64,000 bases of DNA from NCBI GenBank assembly GCA_037975125.1, contig CM075858.1, forward strand, positions 71,266,542 to 71,330,541. Reading direction: 5' to 3'. The number at the start of each line of letters is the position of its first letter. Within the stretch, counting starts at the first letter, position 1. This stretch comes from Latrodectus hesperus (Eukaryota > Arthropoda > Arachnida > Araneae > Theridiidae). The notes beneath the pieces are model-generated. The model was not told the DNA's origin, did not search any database, and worked only from the letters and a program-made list of their open reading frames with translations. Both the position numbers and the translations under genes were made by a program. Shown here one piece after another: positions 26,939-41,256 of this stretch.

Positions 26939-27946
26939 CTGTGGGGAAAAAATTAACATACAACTAAAGCACTTATTCAGTTACAGTTATGATTCATAAA
27001 TATTTGTTCAACTGAAATGGAACATTTAAAAATTCAATTGTTTGAATGATTCAATAGTTTTAATTGTGAAAGTGCCTCTCTGAGTGTAAAGTTTGAAGCA
27101 AATTTAATAATAACAGTCTCGATTCATGAAATCACGGAATTTAATGATCTTTTCGTTATAGACGGTTCTAACTCTCATAATAATTTTCTATTTATGTATA
27201 GTTTCGATCTATTGTTAATCTCTTTCATTAAATAAATCTGACCTTTAATATCTTACTGCCTACATCATGAATTATAAAGAACCATTTGATTGTGATAAGG
27301 ATTTTCGGTGAAGTTGAAGTTTCATTGACCAGGTAATTTGGTGCAAATTCGCCAAATTAACATTCAGTCATTGCATATTATCTCCTTAAACATATTTAAG
27401 AAATATTAAAACCAAAAGTTAATTATTAAAAACATGGTTATGTGTATATATTTCGAAATTTTTATATTTCGTCTCTAAAAGTAAAGAAATAACTATTGAA
27501 ACTGAACACTTGTTTTAAGAAAAACAGTTAATTTATCGAAGTAACAAACATATATTTGGCTTGTAGTTGTCGATTTTTGGCAAAAAAATTATATATCTTA
27601 GTTCATTTTTTACCTTATCGATGAGATATTTCATATCGTTAAAACAGGAGTCATTCTAATATAATTTGTCTTTGTAAGGTTCTCTGGGTGACTAAGATTT
27701 TTATCTATTTCATAAATAAGTAAAATTTTATCTTTTAATATGTTTTTAATTTTAAAATTAAAAAATTAAAATTAAAATAAATGTAATTTAAATGAAAATA
27801 ATTAAAAAAATATTATCATTCTAAGAAAAATTAGATAAAAATGTTTCTAAAAAGTTTATAAAAAAGATATAAATAAACTAAAAATTGAAAAAAAAATAAT
27901 AAATTATTTTGTGTGTGCACTGACCGAAAAATTTAATGCTTTGTGT

Positions 27947-27977
<31 letters not shown>

Positions 27978-28249
27978 CTAGACAATGCAATTGTAAGTTT
28001 CTTCCAATCATTAATTGAATTTACATTTTCTTTTTCATAAAGAATATATTAATAGTTAAGGGATTGGACTTATGGTCGGAAGATTCTGGCTAGATCAGGG
28101 TAACCTGGAAACCTGTGCAAAATTAAAACCACTATATTCATTTTATGGCATCTGTTGTACGTAAATTAGATCATAGTCGCAATGTCCTCCAAATGAAATT
28201 ATACTTCTGGAAGTGATAGACTTCTTCCTTTTTATCTTCTTTTACTAAG

Positions 28250-28610
28250 CTACTAAGATTCTTCCCAATTTCGGGTATGATGGTACTTGCACTGGGTAAT
28301 CTACTAAATGAATTGTCATCAGTTCCGTCCTTTGTAGAGACGAAAGATAGTGGCCAAGCACAGGAAATATTCTTTAAACTGCACAATACTTGCGTGTTGG
28401 AAGAGGACGATTATCTGAAATACATTATTGGTGAGAGCTCTGTTTTTTAAAACTTGGTTAAGTCAGGCGGTGTCGTATACGAATCGGTATCCTCCTCTTC
28501 AAACATTAACAGCACATCAATGGAGCAAAACGCCGAAATAAATTATGTCTTATTGTACTATGCCACTTCATGTGAGAAATTCTTTCTATTTTTCAACATT
28601 AAAATTGATC
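28250..28610 (+). pseudogene. Coding-like relic, possibly transposase
   Basis: Plus-strand frames, interrupted by stops and shifts, read like decayed protein, for example FFKLHNTCVLEEDDYLKYII, LVKSGGVVYESVSSSSNI and SCEKFF. The GGxxY/CEKFF flavour loosely recalls transposase C-termini of the P/THAP type. I cannot name a family with confidence. Confidence 0.25.
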
Positions 28611-28629
28611 ACCAAATCTTTAAGATTTT

Positions 28630-28850
28630 TAGGGTAGCTACGGTGGCCTGGTTGGGTAAGATCGTTCTCATTAACAGAAGGTAGTGATTTCGAATCCCGA
28701 ATCAGCCTAAGATCCATCATATTCACTAAAGATGGCTAAGGCATGCAAAATATATCATCCAAGGAAAAATGATACTTCTGTGGGTGGTAGGTCAAGTCTT
28801 TTAATTTTCTACCCGTTCCCTGTTTTTAAATTACGAAGACGCACCTACTG
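28630..28850 (+). mobile_element. Second type of tRNA-derived SINE
   Basis: The head has tggcctggttgggtaag (A-box-like, near 28644) and gatttcgaatccc (B box, 28686-28698). The body contains aaaaatgatacttctgtggg. It does not match family A. A weakly similar stretch at 28.06-28.26 kb (aaattatacttctggaagtg) may be a worn relative. Confidence 0.55.
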
Positions 28851-28859
28851 GTCCAACTA

Positions 28860-29130
28860 AATGCTTTGAAGCCTGGAAATAAAGTCAAACTTCAACCTTT
28901 GGTGCCTTACAGTCTTGGACCTGTTGAAGCTGAATTTTACACTCTTCATTATATCGCTCGTTGGTTTGAAAATACTTAGGTTTAGGCGCTTGATTTAGAT
29001 GTTTCTAATGATAAACTGTAGGATAAAAACACCACAAAATTTTATATGGTGATTTGTGTAGTTCCACTTCTTATTCGTAAACGTAGCCTTGAAGTACTGA
29101 CTAAAAAACTGGATAATATTGTGTAAAATC
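28860..29130 (+). pseudogene. Unidentified coding-like relic
   Basis: One frame reads NALKPGNKVKLQPLVPYSLG then PVEAEFYTLHYIARWFENT before stops, and continues with VPLLIRKRSLEVLTKKLDNI. The composition is protein-like compared with the surrounding intron, but I recognise no family. It could be transposon-derived. Confidence 0.2.
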
Positions 29131-30026
29131 TAATAAAAAATTAAAATGTATAACAAAAATTATTTAAAAAAATTCTATTAAAGGTTAACTGAAGTAAACA
29201 ATTGAAGATCTGTGTCCTCGAAGAAGAAATTTATTTGTGAAGGGAAGAATATTTCACAAAACTTGTGTACTTTCTATTCATATGTTGTTAAGGAAACAAA
29301 GCATTTAAGGAGAGAATACTCTCTCTTGGCATTAATGTAATTGCATATTTCATAATAGGTTTAAGTAAATACATTTTTTATCTACATATGTATAAGTAAG
29401 CATTATTTCAAAAATTACTTAAAAATGTTAATTTTTCTTCTTATAAATTAAAACTGCTATTATATTAAACTTTATTAGATAATGAATTAATTTTCCTTGA
29501 TTATACTTCAAAAATCTGCTTATTAATGAAATTGATTTGCTAATAGATTTCAGCTATGCGAAATACCTTATTATAGAAATCCTTAAATCAAAATTAAAAT
29601 TAAGTTTAATCTTATTATATAATTCGTTTATTTAACTTGTATTCATTAAAGTATGTAAATATATCACTATATGACAAAAAATAGCGAAAAAAAGCAAAAT
29701 GAGCAGTTGAATTCTCTCTGAGAAGGAAATTCTAGTTTCATTAAAATAAACAAGTGTAACATTTTCATGAACAAATAATTTGCTGAGGATAAAAAACATG
29801 TGAATAATTTATTAATTTAGAATTCATTAAGGAATATTTCCTTTGAATTAAGCAATAATTTGTTCTTGAGCTAGAATTTGAGCGGCTAGATAATGGAAAA
29901 ACAGCAATTTATTCATAAGAACTAGAAAAACGAGCATTTACAGTGCCGTAAAAATGTAACCTTGGAATAAATAAATATACACATTACTTCAGACAGTTTT
30001 AGAAAAATAATAACTAATTGAACGAA

Positions 30027-30294
30027 TACACACACACACGCATGCACACGCGCACATGCACACACACTTACACGCACATGCACACACACTTACACACACA
30101 TGCACACACACACACACACACTCACATGCACACACACACTCACACGCACATGCACACACACACTCACATGCACACACGCACATGCACACACACTCACACG
30201 CACATGCACACACACACTCACACGCACATGCACACACACACTCACACGCACATGCACACACACACTCACACGCACATGCACACACACACACACT
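30027..30294 (+). repeat. CA-rich minisatellite with 24-bp higher-order unit
   Basis: The tract is CA repeats interrupted in a regular way; from about 30187 the unit cacacacactcacacgcacatg (with CA slippage) repeats about four times at 24-bp spacing. Open frames here are repeat artefacts. Confidence 0.9.
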
Positions 30295-30754
30295 CTTTTT
30301 GACAGTTGAATATGATAATGATTGTTTTTATAATATTGTAGGTAATTTTTTAAGCGAATAGTATTATCAGCTACATATAGATTTGTGGTTTTGAAGTACA
30401 AGTCATATATTTTCCCCCGGTGATAAAGAGATGAGAAAAGTCATGAAAATGAAAATAAAATTCTGTTTCTTATATGAAATACAAGTCTTGTTTAAGGATT
30501 ATGGTGGCTAAATGTGATATGTCTATACGGATTATGTTTACTTTGCATTTGCTGCTTTACCGCTTTTGAATACCAAGAAATATGTCAAGAGAAAAAAATT
30601 AATCCAGTTATCTTATCGATATTCTAGAAACTTCTCTCTTATTAAATAAAAGAATAAACATTTATCGTTTACATGGATGACCTGCTTATTTCCTGAAGTT
30701 CTTTTAGGTAGACCTTTTTGGTGAAAAAACTGGAGGTAACAAAAACAATGAAAA

Positions 30755-30860
30755 TAAGGAAGATAAGCTTGAAGTTGACAAGATTTCATTGATTTAACAG
30801 TTTGAAAAGAAGAGTTAAATAAATATGATGCGCATGAGAAATAAAAATTGTTCCATTTGT
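30755..30860 (+). repeat. Dispersed repeat copy related to 35.84 kb
   Basis: The string tgacaagatttcattgattt followed by aacagtttgaaaagaagag and tatgatgcgcatgag resembles 35846-35905. Possibly a worn retroelement fragment; too short to classify. Confidence 0.3.
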
Positions 30861-31589
30861 TGATTATATTAAGTGGAAAATTTCCCAGAACAAAAATCCA
30901 CTATCCAAAACTTCTGGGTATATTTCAGTATTTTTTTAAAACTCTCCTCAAATTAATATACAAAATGTCTGTAAAACATTAAACATATTTTGATGCTTAA
31001 AATAATGAAGGTTACATAAATATAAGACATTCATTCATTATTTTCTTGTGGCATATATATTTTTTTATTAATATTTCTGTTATTTTTGTAGTTAACACAT
31101 ATTTCTTTTTCCGTTTCAATAGTTGTTTTTTTTGTAAATATTATAAAATAACAAATATTATTATCTATATATCACATAGATAATATATACCGTATATATT
31201 TCAATATATACGTTTTTTAAAGTTGAATATTGCTTCCCACTGCAGTAAAAGCTTCTTGCAAGTATGGCATAAGCCTTTTAAATTACATTCGAATAGTGAG
31301 AAGTCATTGGCTAGTTAAAAACATTTAATTCATTTTGTTCAAATTATTATTTTTTTTAAAATATGTCTTGCTGTTCTTTAATATAAGCTTCGGAATTGAT
31401 ATTTTCTTGGAATTATTATATAAGTTTTTTTTCCACTTGTGAAAATTCCTTTTCAAAGCATAGTAGATTCTTCTTTAATACAACTGTTCCAACTAAAGGC
31501 TTTTTCTCTATATAAGCTATGCTAAAAGTAACTAAAAACATCAGGTCTGTCTAAAGCGAAGAGTTTTTCATTTGAATACATGACACTAG

Positions 31590-31962
31590 AGGTCGTTGTA
31601 GCCAAGTGGTTAGGGCATCGGCTTTCCGTCCGGAAGGGCTAAATTCGATTCCCTAGTGCCGCCAAAGACCCACCAATTACATACGTGCTCGTTATATTTG
31701 TGGACTTGAAAGTCCTGTAGCTGGTCGTTGAGCAGTTACCATGGGTGTAAAGATCTGGAGAACATTTCCTCCCCCTCCAAATCTATGTCAACACTAAAGA
31801 AATGGATTCTTTGGTGGCGCCATCTATCGGAGTAATTTTAGTGCAAAGACGTACTTCACCTTTGTCGGGACTCCAATTAAAAAGATGCACCCTTTCGACT
31901 TAATTTCGCGTAGTCGTCGACTACTGAGCTTCTCTTGTCCAAATGTCATAAGTAACAACAAC
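31590..31962 (+). mobile_element. tRNA-derived SINE, family A, copy 1
   Basis: Head with A box tagccaagtggttagg (near 31600) and B box gctaaattcgattccc (near 31638). Body strings include gcagttaccatgggtg, gccatctatcggagtaa, and an end cgtagtcgtcgactactgag. No true tRNA cloverleaf follows, so this is a SINE and not a tRNA gene. Confidence 0.82.
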
Positions 31963-34900
31963 ACAGGAAACTTTTCCGATTCATATTCTTATGCATACAT
32001 TTAATAAAAGCTTTTATTAAGAATTAACGATCTTAAACGTGATTTTCTATTGGTTTTTATAAATTTGATGATTTTTATGAATTTGGTAATTTTTATGAAT
32101 AACTATTATCAAAATCTTTTAAGACTTTCTATTTACTAATATTTTTTTATGATATAATGTTGCATTTTTCTGGGGAAACAGTTTTTTCAGAAGAGCAAGA
32201 CGAATAATTTGTATTTCATTTCATGATGTTAACATGAGTTTGATGTTTCTTTTTTTATATATATTTCATTCTCACTTGTTATTTTATTCAATGAATTTCC
32301 AGTAACATCTTTAGATCTTTGTAACTGTACTCCCAAATTACAAACCTTTATCTCGTGAATTCCATAAAAATGATTTTTTCTTCGCTTAAATTTGTACCAT
32401 GCTTAAAGCCTTATTATATGAATACATTTTACAACTATAAAAGTAGCGAGTTTTGCTTAAAATTGCCATACAAATTAATGTGTATTTAATATAGGAATAT
32501 ATAAAATAGGAAATATTTTTGGGAACATTGACGAAACTTCAATATCAATGATAATTATTTTTAACATGTGAATCTTAAGTTATAGAAGCATGAAATCTTA
32601 TTTCAAATTTAAAAGAGTGGTGAAATATTCCCAGAGCCTTAAATTATAATCTCATAGTTGTAAAATAAACCCAAGGAACTGAATTTGAATACAGAATTTC
32701 TTAATACATTGTATGAAAAATTTTCCTTTAAAATTCATTCTAATTCCACATCCAACTCCTCTTTTAAGAGATATTTCTCCAACTTAATTATATTATAGCC
32801 CTGTTTTGAAATGAAGTGCTATTTTAGAGATTTTATATCATGAAAGTTCATTGAAATAACATGGGATTTCATAGATTTTATAGCACAATAATATTGTGCA
32901 TTGAAACAATATGATGACGTCATGCTTTCACCCGAAACATAACGTCATGAGCCTTCTGAGAAAAGAAGATGGCAGAATGTGTAATCATTTTTCGAATTTT
33001 CTAGCTGAGATCCTTTGAATAGAAGAGAAGGAAAATTTATTACCACTTTCCCAAAATGTAGCAACTGCGTGAAAATGCGATTCTGCTCAAGATCTTTAAT
33101 CAAAACATAGCGTGCTTGATTAAGAAGTCTTCGGATTTTACATAAGGATTTACCTAAACACGATGCATCACAGTCATGTTTCCCAGACGGAATGAATTAA
33201 AGTTAGAATCCTTCCCAAGTGTGTTTCTTTACTTAATAAATCGGTGCAATTTTCATTCAAAATTGTTTCTTCATTTATTATTTCCTTTATTTTAAAACAG
33301 TATCACATTGAAAGTTTATAATACGTACAACTAAATTTTAATAAAAATGAAATAAATAAATGCCTATATAAAAATATTATATTATTACATGAGTCCTAAT
33401 AAGAAAAAAACTAAGAAAAATATTATTGTTAACAAAAAAACTATTTATTTAAGTTATCGAAACAACACCAACGCGCACGCATTCATTCATATTTTTTATA
33501 TCTTGCAAATAAAAATGTTTCATCAACATATATTTATGTATATATACCTCCTATATCCGCGGAATTATATGGATATTTAAGACGATTTCGTGGATATTCC
33601 ACAAAATTATGAGAATATGGATGAATTAAAACATTTGAACTTTCTATTTGCAAGCACTCAAAAACCAACGTAAACACATTTATTACTTGATAAACAATTT
33701 AATAATTTTTTACTTACAAATTTATAGATTTACTTCTTCAAAAAATAAGCTAAAAGCTTGAGGTTTTTTCATTGAAAAAATATTTTTGTTATAGAGAAAT
33801 TTTTTTAAATATGGACTCCACAGGTAAGATGAAAACGATATAATTATGAGTTTACCGAAAACATATTACTGATGCAAAAATAGATTATTTATTTATTTAT
33901 TACTGATGCAAAGAGTTAACAGCTGTCGTACACAATATTATTAATTGTTTAGTCTTATTCTTTTAAGTTTTTCTTTTAAATAACTTTTAGGCAATTGTTA
34001 AAATAATGGAATTAAAGCACATTTATAATTAGTGCTTTTTGGAAATAAATTGTGCTAGAAAGTTTTGAATGTTCTATTTTCTGTTTATCTTCTTAGATAA
34101 CTCTTGAGAAACTAATTGAATGATTTGATGGCAATTTAAATTATATTTGCATCAACTTTTTTTGTCAAAGGGATTTTATACAAGTACCATAAATATGAAG
34201 CTCCACTTAGCATTATATATTACATCATTTACATTAGGTTTTTAGAAAAATTGTATTATATTTAAACAACATGAAATTAATAATACATCAAATATTATTA
34301 ATGAAAATTATGAAATATTAATTAATGTAGTTAATATGTGTCAAAATGTAGAATTTGTAGTCATTAAAACACGTAGATATGTTGATTAATTATCATTATC
34401 ATACAATAATTAAAAAAATGGAAAGAAAGAATATAAATTCTTTTCCGTTTAGATTCATAAAAGTGAACCAAGATTCTTATGAATAAATTATTACTTAGAG
34501 AAAGGAAGAAAATTACTGGAAATAAAGTACATAAGCAAAAAAGAATAAAGAAAATATATAAGCAATTTACTAGAAGAGTACTGCCGTGGTATTTTTCTTC
34601 TGAATTAAATGTATACTTGCATCACAAAAAGAATATGAAAATTCGAAGTGCTGAAGCATGTGACGGTTGTATTCATTAGAAGTAAAAAATAAATATCTAT
34701 TGTACAATGTAGAGAGCATTATAAGGAAAATATAGGCAGGAGTAGGAAAATATTCAGATTGAATATTATAAAAAGCTTCATGTTACAGAACGATTAAAAT
34801 AGAAGACCGTAAATATTTCTAACATAACGAAGAACATATTATAGAAAATAGTGTAAAGTAGGAGTAGAAAGTTTTTTTATGCTGATCATTTAAAAAAGCT

Positions 34901-35799
34901 TTGTTAGGAAGAAAGTATGTATTTAAAATAGAAAATAAATAATTGAAACTTATTTATGAAAAGCTTATTTAAAAATTTTAAAACAACAGTTGATTTTTGT
35001 AGTAGTTCAATACATATAGTTGTATTAATATAATGTATACTAAAAATATCTTATTATAAGCAATGTATATAATATACTATTACAGAATAGACGTATAATT
35101 ATATTCAAATAATATACTTTCATAGAAATTTCAGAAATTAAAACATATTAAACGGTCATAAAAAAACGAATCGTCTTAAAACTATGATGAAATTTTCTAA
35201 CTATGTTATAGAAAATTATGAAGCTTTTAAAAATTAATATAACAGTCAATATATTAAATAATACTATTATTTTTCAAAAATAATATAACTATTTTAGATA
35301 TTAAATATTATTATATAAATTTTATATTAATTTTTAAAAATTTCTACAATATGAGCGCATTTTTTCCTATTGCTTAGAAACAAATAAGTTTTATGATATA
35401 TATATCTATGAAGTATTATTGTACTTATAATTTTGCAAAAATTATTTGATGAAAATAATAAATATAGTAATGTTAATCAATGTAATATTATTTTTTAATA
35501 ATAATAATTATAATGATACTAATAAAATAATAAAAAAATTTTTATTATAAAAAATCTTCAGCAATAAATATGCTAATTATATATGTATGCTGACAGCGAT
35601 TTTCTTAATCTTCTGTGCAAAATAAACCAAGTGAAAAAATAAAACCTGTCATTATATATTTAAAGTTTCCGAAAATATTACAGATAAATCAATAGAAAAT
35701 AAATAGCCTTCACATATAGGATAACATACTTACTTCTAGAAATTCGTATCAGTAGATCTTTTCTAGGGGAAAAAAATTGTGGTCAAAAGAAAAATGATA

Positions 35800-35945
35800 C
35801 GAAACTGTTTGATTGTGCGGTGTAAGAAAGAGGACACGAGAATGGAAATGACAAGATTTTATTGGTTTAACAGGGTGGAAATAGATGAAAGTGATATGAC
35901 ACAAAAAGAAATGTGCTTTACTTGTCGGTTACATCGATAAGTGTT
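35800..35945 (+). pseudogene. Possible retroelement fragment, related to 30.76 kb
   Basis: The plus strand encodes an interrupted MTRFYWFNRVEIDES then KEMCFTCRLHR, which has the look of a BEL/Pao-type polyprotein scrap. The homology is from memory and weak. A diverged second copy lies at 30.76 kb. Confidence 0.25.
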
Positions 35946-36634
35946 TTTGAGAATTAAAACCTATTTCATGGGTACATTCGTGCTTTTAATACTCAATCTC
36001 TCAAGATTGTAAATATATTTGTGTACTAGGATCAAGTTAATTTTTTTAAATCTGTATTTGATGAATTTATATTGCAGGCGAGCTTATAAAAAGAATTACC
36101 AAAAATAGATTTCAAAGAATGTATTCATAAAAACAGGAAGATTTACTCATGCTTGCTACATAATATAATAAATAACGACAGTTTGTATTTTATCATATAT
36201 CTAGCCATCATACAAAAAGTCATGTTATTGAAACATTCGATGTCTGTATATTAAAAATATTCATGGAAAAAAAAGATAGCTAGAAGGAAAAACTCTTCGA
36301 ATTTCCCAAATATCATAACTATTGCTTCCCATGCTAAAAACTCCCAAAAGTAGCAAAATTTGGTAACTTTTAATGATTTGGAAATAGTCAAAATTTTAAA
36401 CTTAATTTTCTTTTAGATTCTACTGACTGTAGTCTATTTACTTACTGTTACGTATAATAGAAATGTAATCTTATCTTTTATAGTCATGTATATATAAAAT
36501 TAAGATTAAATTTGATTGACAAAACTTTATAAGATATTAATACGAGTTAATGGATATTTTTACAGTTATGATTTCTGCAAGATGTTTTTTTTTTTATCTA
36601 ATCTACTGCAATTTCTTACATACATGGTAAAAGT

Positions 36635-36790
36635 ATTAACTCAAATGGGATTTTCAGATTAAAATGGATTCTATTGGGAGTTTTAGATTAAAATGTGTTC
36701 AAATAGGATGTTCAGATTAACATGGGTTCGAACAGAAGTTCAGCTTAAAATGGGTTCGAATGGGAGCTTCAAATTAAAATTGACCACAGT
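36635..36790 (+). repeat. Minisatellite, period about 30-33 bp
   Basis: About five imperfect units of the form ttcagattaaaatgggttcga/atgggag. Later units include cagcttaaaatgggttcgaa and caaattaaaattgacc. Confidence 0.75.
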
Positions 36791-37007
36791 AAGCAGTCAC
36801 GATCGAGTTAAAAATCGAATTTTTTTTATATCTAAAAATAAGAATGCATGCTATTCAGCAATTTACTCGGACTTTAAAGGGAAATATGTTTTGAGAGAGA
36901 GAGAGAAAATAGTTTTCTATTGTGTTTCGTTTAAAATCTAAGATATGCTAACTTTATAGTTTTTATTAAAAAAATCTATACCATTTATTTATATTACATA
37001 TATTAAA

Positions 37008-37107
<100 letters not shown>

Positions 37108-40100
37108 TAGAGAATAAATTTTATAAGAAATTTTAATAGCAACGAGTTAATTTAAGAATAAAACAAAAATAGTACTTAAGAAAAACTATTTCGAAATATT
37201 GGGTAAATTTTAAGCGAAAAAAAATTAAAATTAATATCCTCTTAATTTTAACAGGTCTCGATAATATAAGCAACATTTTTCAATAATCTAAGTTTAATCG
37301 ATAATTTAAGTTAATTTTTACCTGCTTGTAACCGGTAAAAATTAACAGTTACTGTGCATTTTAATACATTTATAATACAAATTATGATGGAATAATGTGA
37401 TGCAATTTCTCTTTTTCACTCCTCTTAAAATTTATTTGCGTTAGAGCTATTAATAGAAATTTTAGCATTTTGTTTTATAAATGGATTATCGATTAACGAA
37501 AAAATTCTTTATTTGTTAATGATTAACTCAAAAAAGCCATTTCTTTGTAATATTTAAAATTTTAAAAATTTTATGCTGACTACAATGTGCAATATGGATG
37601 CATTTGCAGTATGCAAATACTGAAACTGAATGTATTCACGATGAAAAGAGTTTCCTAATATTACGAATACAAATGTAAATATTGCGTTTTTGCTTCAAGA
37701 GTTGAATAAATAATATTTTGTCTAGTTTATTGCCATATATTTACTCTGAAATACACATTTCTGAAACTGCTATACATTGGTGGCCAGTAGATAAAGCATA
37801 AGCAGTTTTCAATTGATAAGAAGTTTTTTTATAGAAATAGTTTTATATAAAAATGAATGAACATAAAAAGTAAATTTATCTCCATTCATTAAGAAAAACT
37901 TTGAAAAACTAATCTGGCTTATTCATAATTTTATAGGTAATAAATAAAATTAAATATGTAGAAATAAACTTGAATATTGTTTTAAAAACAATTGTTTCAT
38001 TTAAAATAAACAAACAATTTTCATGCGTTCATTTTAAAGAGATAAAAAGGTGTTTTTGTAAACATAATTATACTATGAATTAATGGAATATGCTAATATA
38101 ATTACACTGAAATCATTGTAAAAGTGTTTATTTATTTTTAACTATATTGAACGACAAACATATTCAGAAATCATGTATTAATAAACTAAAATATTAGTTC
38201 AAAAATCATTTTAAATCTTTAATTTTCTTTTTTAAATCTTACAATAAAGATTCTTCAAACTAATGATAAAAAACATAAATAATTAATGTACAAATATTAT
38301 GCCGTTTGAGAATTTCGTATAGTTGATTTGTTTGTAAAAAAGTTTCTTTTCTAAGGTGTACATGCAATAATAGTAAAATATGCTAACAAATTTTAAGATA
38401 AATTAATACAATTCTCTGGCTCAAGGGATAAAGTTGCCAAAAGGATACTACTGATAAATATCACAAATTACTATCGTTTACTATCACATTTTTATGAGAT
38501 TTTATGTTTACGAAATATTTTAAACGGAGTCAAAACATTTGTGCTAAAGTTAAAATATATTACAATTAACAAATACCAGACATTTTTTCTTTTTATTTCA
38601 TGCACATCGGTATAGTGAAATCGGTATCTTGAATGATATTAAATTTTTTTGACTAAAGCAAAAATTTGAATGAAACATGAAATACTGTGGTATATAATTT
38701 TACTAATAAAGAGTAATTTCTTTCTATATCTGTCCTTCATTATTCTAATCAAATAGTGATTATTTATAATAAAATTCATAGGTTAAAATAATAGAAACGA
38801 AAATAAATTGTACAAGTTTTCGTATCAAATGTCTACACTTGTAAATGAAAAAGCATTTAAAAAAAATGATAATTCATAAAAAAAAAACTAATACAAGCAA
38901 AGTAATTTTAATGTAATTTTGTAAAAACGTTCGAATTTTTCATGATATTAAAATGTACTATATGTAGAAACAAAAAAAATCTAGGTTAATACTATTTTTC
39001 TTAGCTTTATTTAATTGGAACAATATAATATTTATGATAGATGAATTATTAAAAAAATTACTTAAGGATAATAAAGATTAGCTAAGAAAAATGCTGACAG
39101 TTAATAATCATCCTTTGATTGAAATTTACACCAAGATTAATAGAGTCGAAAAGCAAAACTCTAACCTTTATGACCAATTTAAATACAAACGGCACATATT
39201 TAACGAATACTAATTTAAAAAAAATTAGTTCTCGCTTTTTAAAATTAAAATCAGTTTTTAATCCTTCATTTCTATGCTATACCAAAAATATTTAATAATT
39301 TTAAAAATTACATTTCATAAGACTAACATAAAATGAGGATTATATTTACTTTCAAAAAAGCTTCTGTAGTTTGATCGGTCAGATTTGTAGTTTTGATTTT
39401 TGGTTTTTATATGCACGTAGAGCAGGTAAAGGTTTCAAATGTAGAAAATGTTCTATTCAAAATATATGCATGTAATATTCAAATTATATTCCTATGCCAC
39501 TTGAAGAAACCTCCTAAAACGTGACCTTATGCTTGTACAACAGAACAGTATAATAGAATAAAATTTTAAAAAGTTCACTATATATAAGAGTTATAATAGA
39601 ATTAGGCACATTGAGCATTTAGTCATTATATAGAACGTTATCACTGCAATTGTATTATGCATTGAATGCTATCATAAAGCTTCTATCATGATCTATTCAA
39701 TAGTCACGTTCACGAGACCTGTAAGGGCTTATTAGTCTTAGATTAATGAGCATTTGCAGATGTAGATGAGAAACTTGTAAAGGATGGTGTCATGACAGGA
39801 GGATAACGTCATCACTTGATCTTCATTTAAAATTACACGAGTTCGATAGAGGATATATTTTAAATCATTGCCCATATGTGATAGAGCATTACTATAGAAA
39901 AGACTCTTTAAAGACATATAACCAAATTTAGAGTAATATACAATTTGTATTAATATTGTTATGGTATCATTAATGCTACAGTAAGCAATATATATTCCGT
40001 GGCAGTAGCATTAGTAGTGATTCTGTCATTTGCATCGTTAACAACATGATTAAATCTGTTTGAAGGCATTGTATTTTTTGTTTTGGAATTTGGACAGATA

Positions 40101-40657
40101 ATCATGATATAAATATACAAAGAAAGGTTTTTAATTTTATAGTAAGTGACATGTTTTGATTTTAGAGAGTAAATGAGCGGGTGAATGAAGATAACATAAT
40201 AAACAAGATAACTTTTGATTCAAACATGGGAAAAATTAAATAACATCACTAAAAATGTTATTTAGTTTCACTTCTAACTCATCGATTTCATAAATATTAT
40301 ATAAATACTGTTAAAGTTTATTCATTATAAAAAAAACTTTTACAATTTAAATAAATTACAAAGGATTTTTCAACAATTCTAAAAGCATCCCAAAGCAAGA
40401 ATTTTATGCACTATTATTTTATAATAAAAATTATTTCCTTATAAATGATTCCCATAAAAATTTACAGAGCTGATAATGTGATTTAAAATTAACTATTAAA
40501 TAATACATCTTGTTGAGAATTTTCGACATATTTGATGTAATTATATTATATTTAAATAAGTTAAGAAAAAAGATGGGATATCAGGGGAAAACTAATTTTA
40601 TCGCAAATACACATTTTAAAAATTTTTCCTAAATTTTTAAAATTTATGAAATGACAA

Positions 40658-41004
40658 ATAAAGAATTATGAAGTGAAAAGACAAAGTATAGTAAACAGAT
40701 GGAATATATATTCAGTAGATAGTTCAAAATTTAAGAGACACGCAGAGTAAAAGGAAAATGAAACGAAGTACTAATATGGTCAGCTTCTTCAAGAACTGTT
40801 GACCACATTGGCACAAAATATGACTTTTCTGCAGAAGCTCCAGACTAAAGTTTTAATGAAGCCACTACAAGCTGAAGAAGTTGGCCATGTTGGTACTTCG
40901 TTTTATTTTCCTTTTACTCTGCGTGTCTCTTAAATTTTGAACTATCTACTGAATATATGTTCCATCTGTTTATTATACTTTGTCTTTTCACTATATTATT
41001 CTTC
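40658..41004. mobile_element. Foldback (MITE-like) element with arms of about 125 bp
   Basis: The left arm, about 40658-40790, and the right arm, about 40872-41004, are inverted copies with few mismatches. Shared strings include gacaaagtata, cagatggaa, agatagttcaaaatttaaga and cacgcagagtaaaagg. The loop is about 80 bp and non-coding. The outermost 15 or so bp match less well. No clear target duplication was found. Confidence 0.75.
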
Positions 41005-41156
41005 ATTAGGCATTTGATTAATTTACAAAAAATTACGATTAATCATATTTTGGTAATTCTATTTAAGCTGCTTTCACGCGAAATGTATTGCTAAGCATAT
41101 AATTTTTGTGTTTATTTGTGTATTTATTTCAATTTATGCTTATTATATTTCTAATC

Positions 41157-41256
<100 letters not shown>

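Noticed and set aside
29989..30401. Several overlapping open frames in the CA-rich minisatellite
   Set aside because: Repeat artefacts with no start context or domain.
31590..31660. Possible tRNA gene
   Set aside because: A and B boxes are present but no cloverleaf closes, and the tRNA-like head continues into a shared SINE body.
34479..34679. 66-codon plus-strand open frame, Lys/Arg-rich
   Set aside because: Composition explained by A-rich DNA; no homology or splice context.
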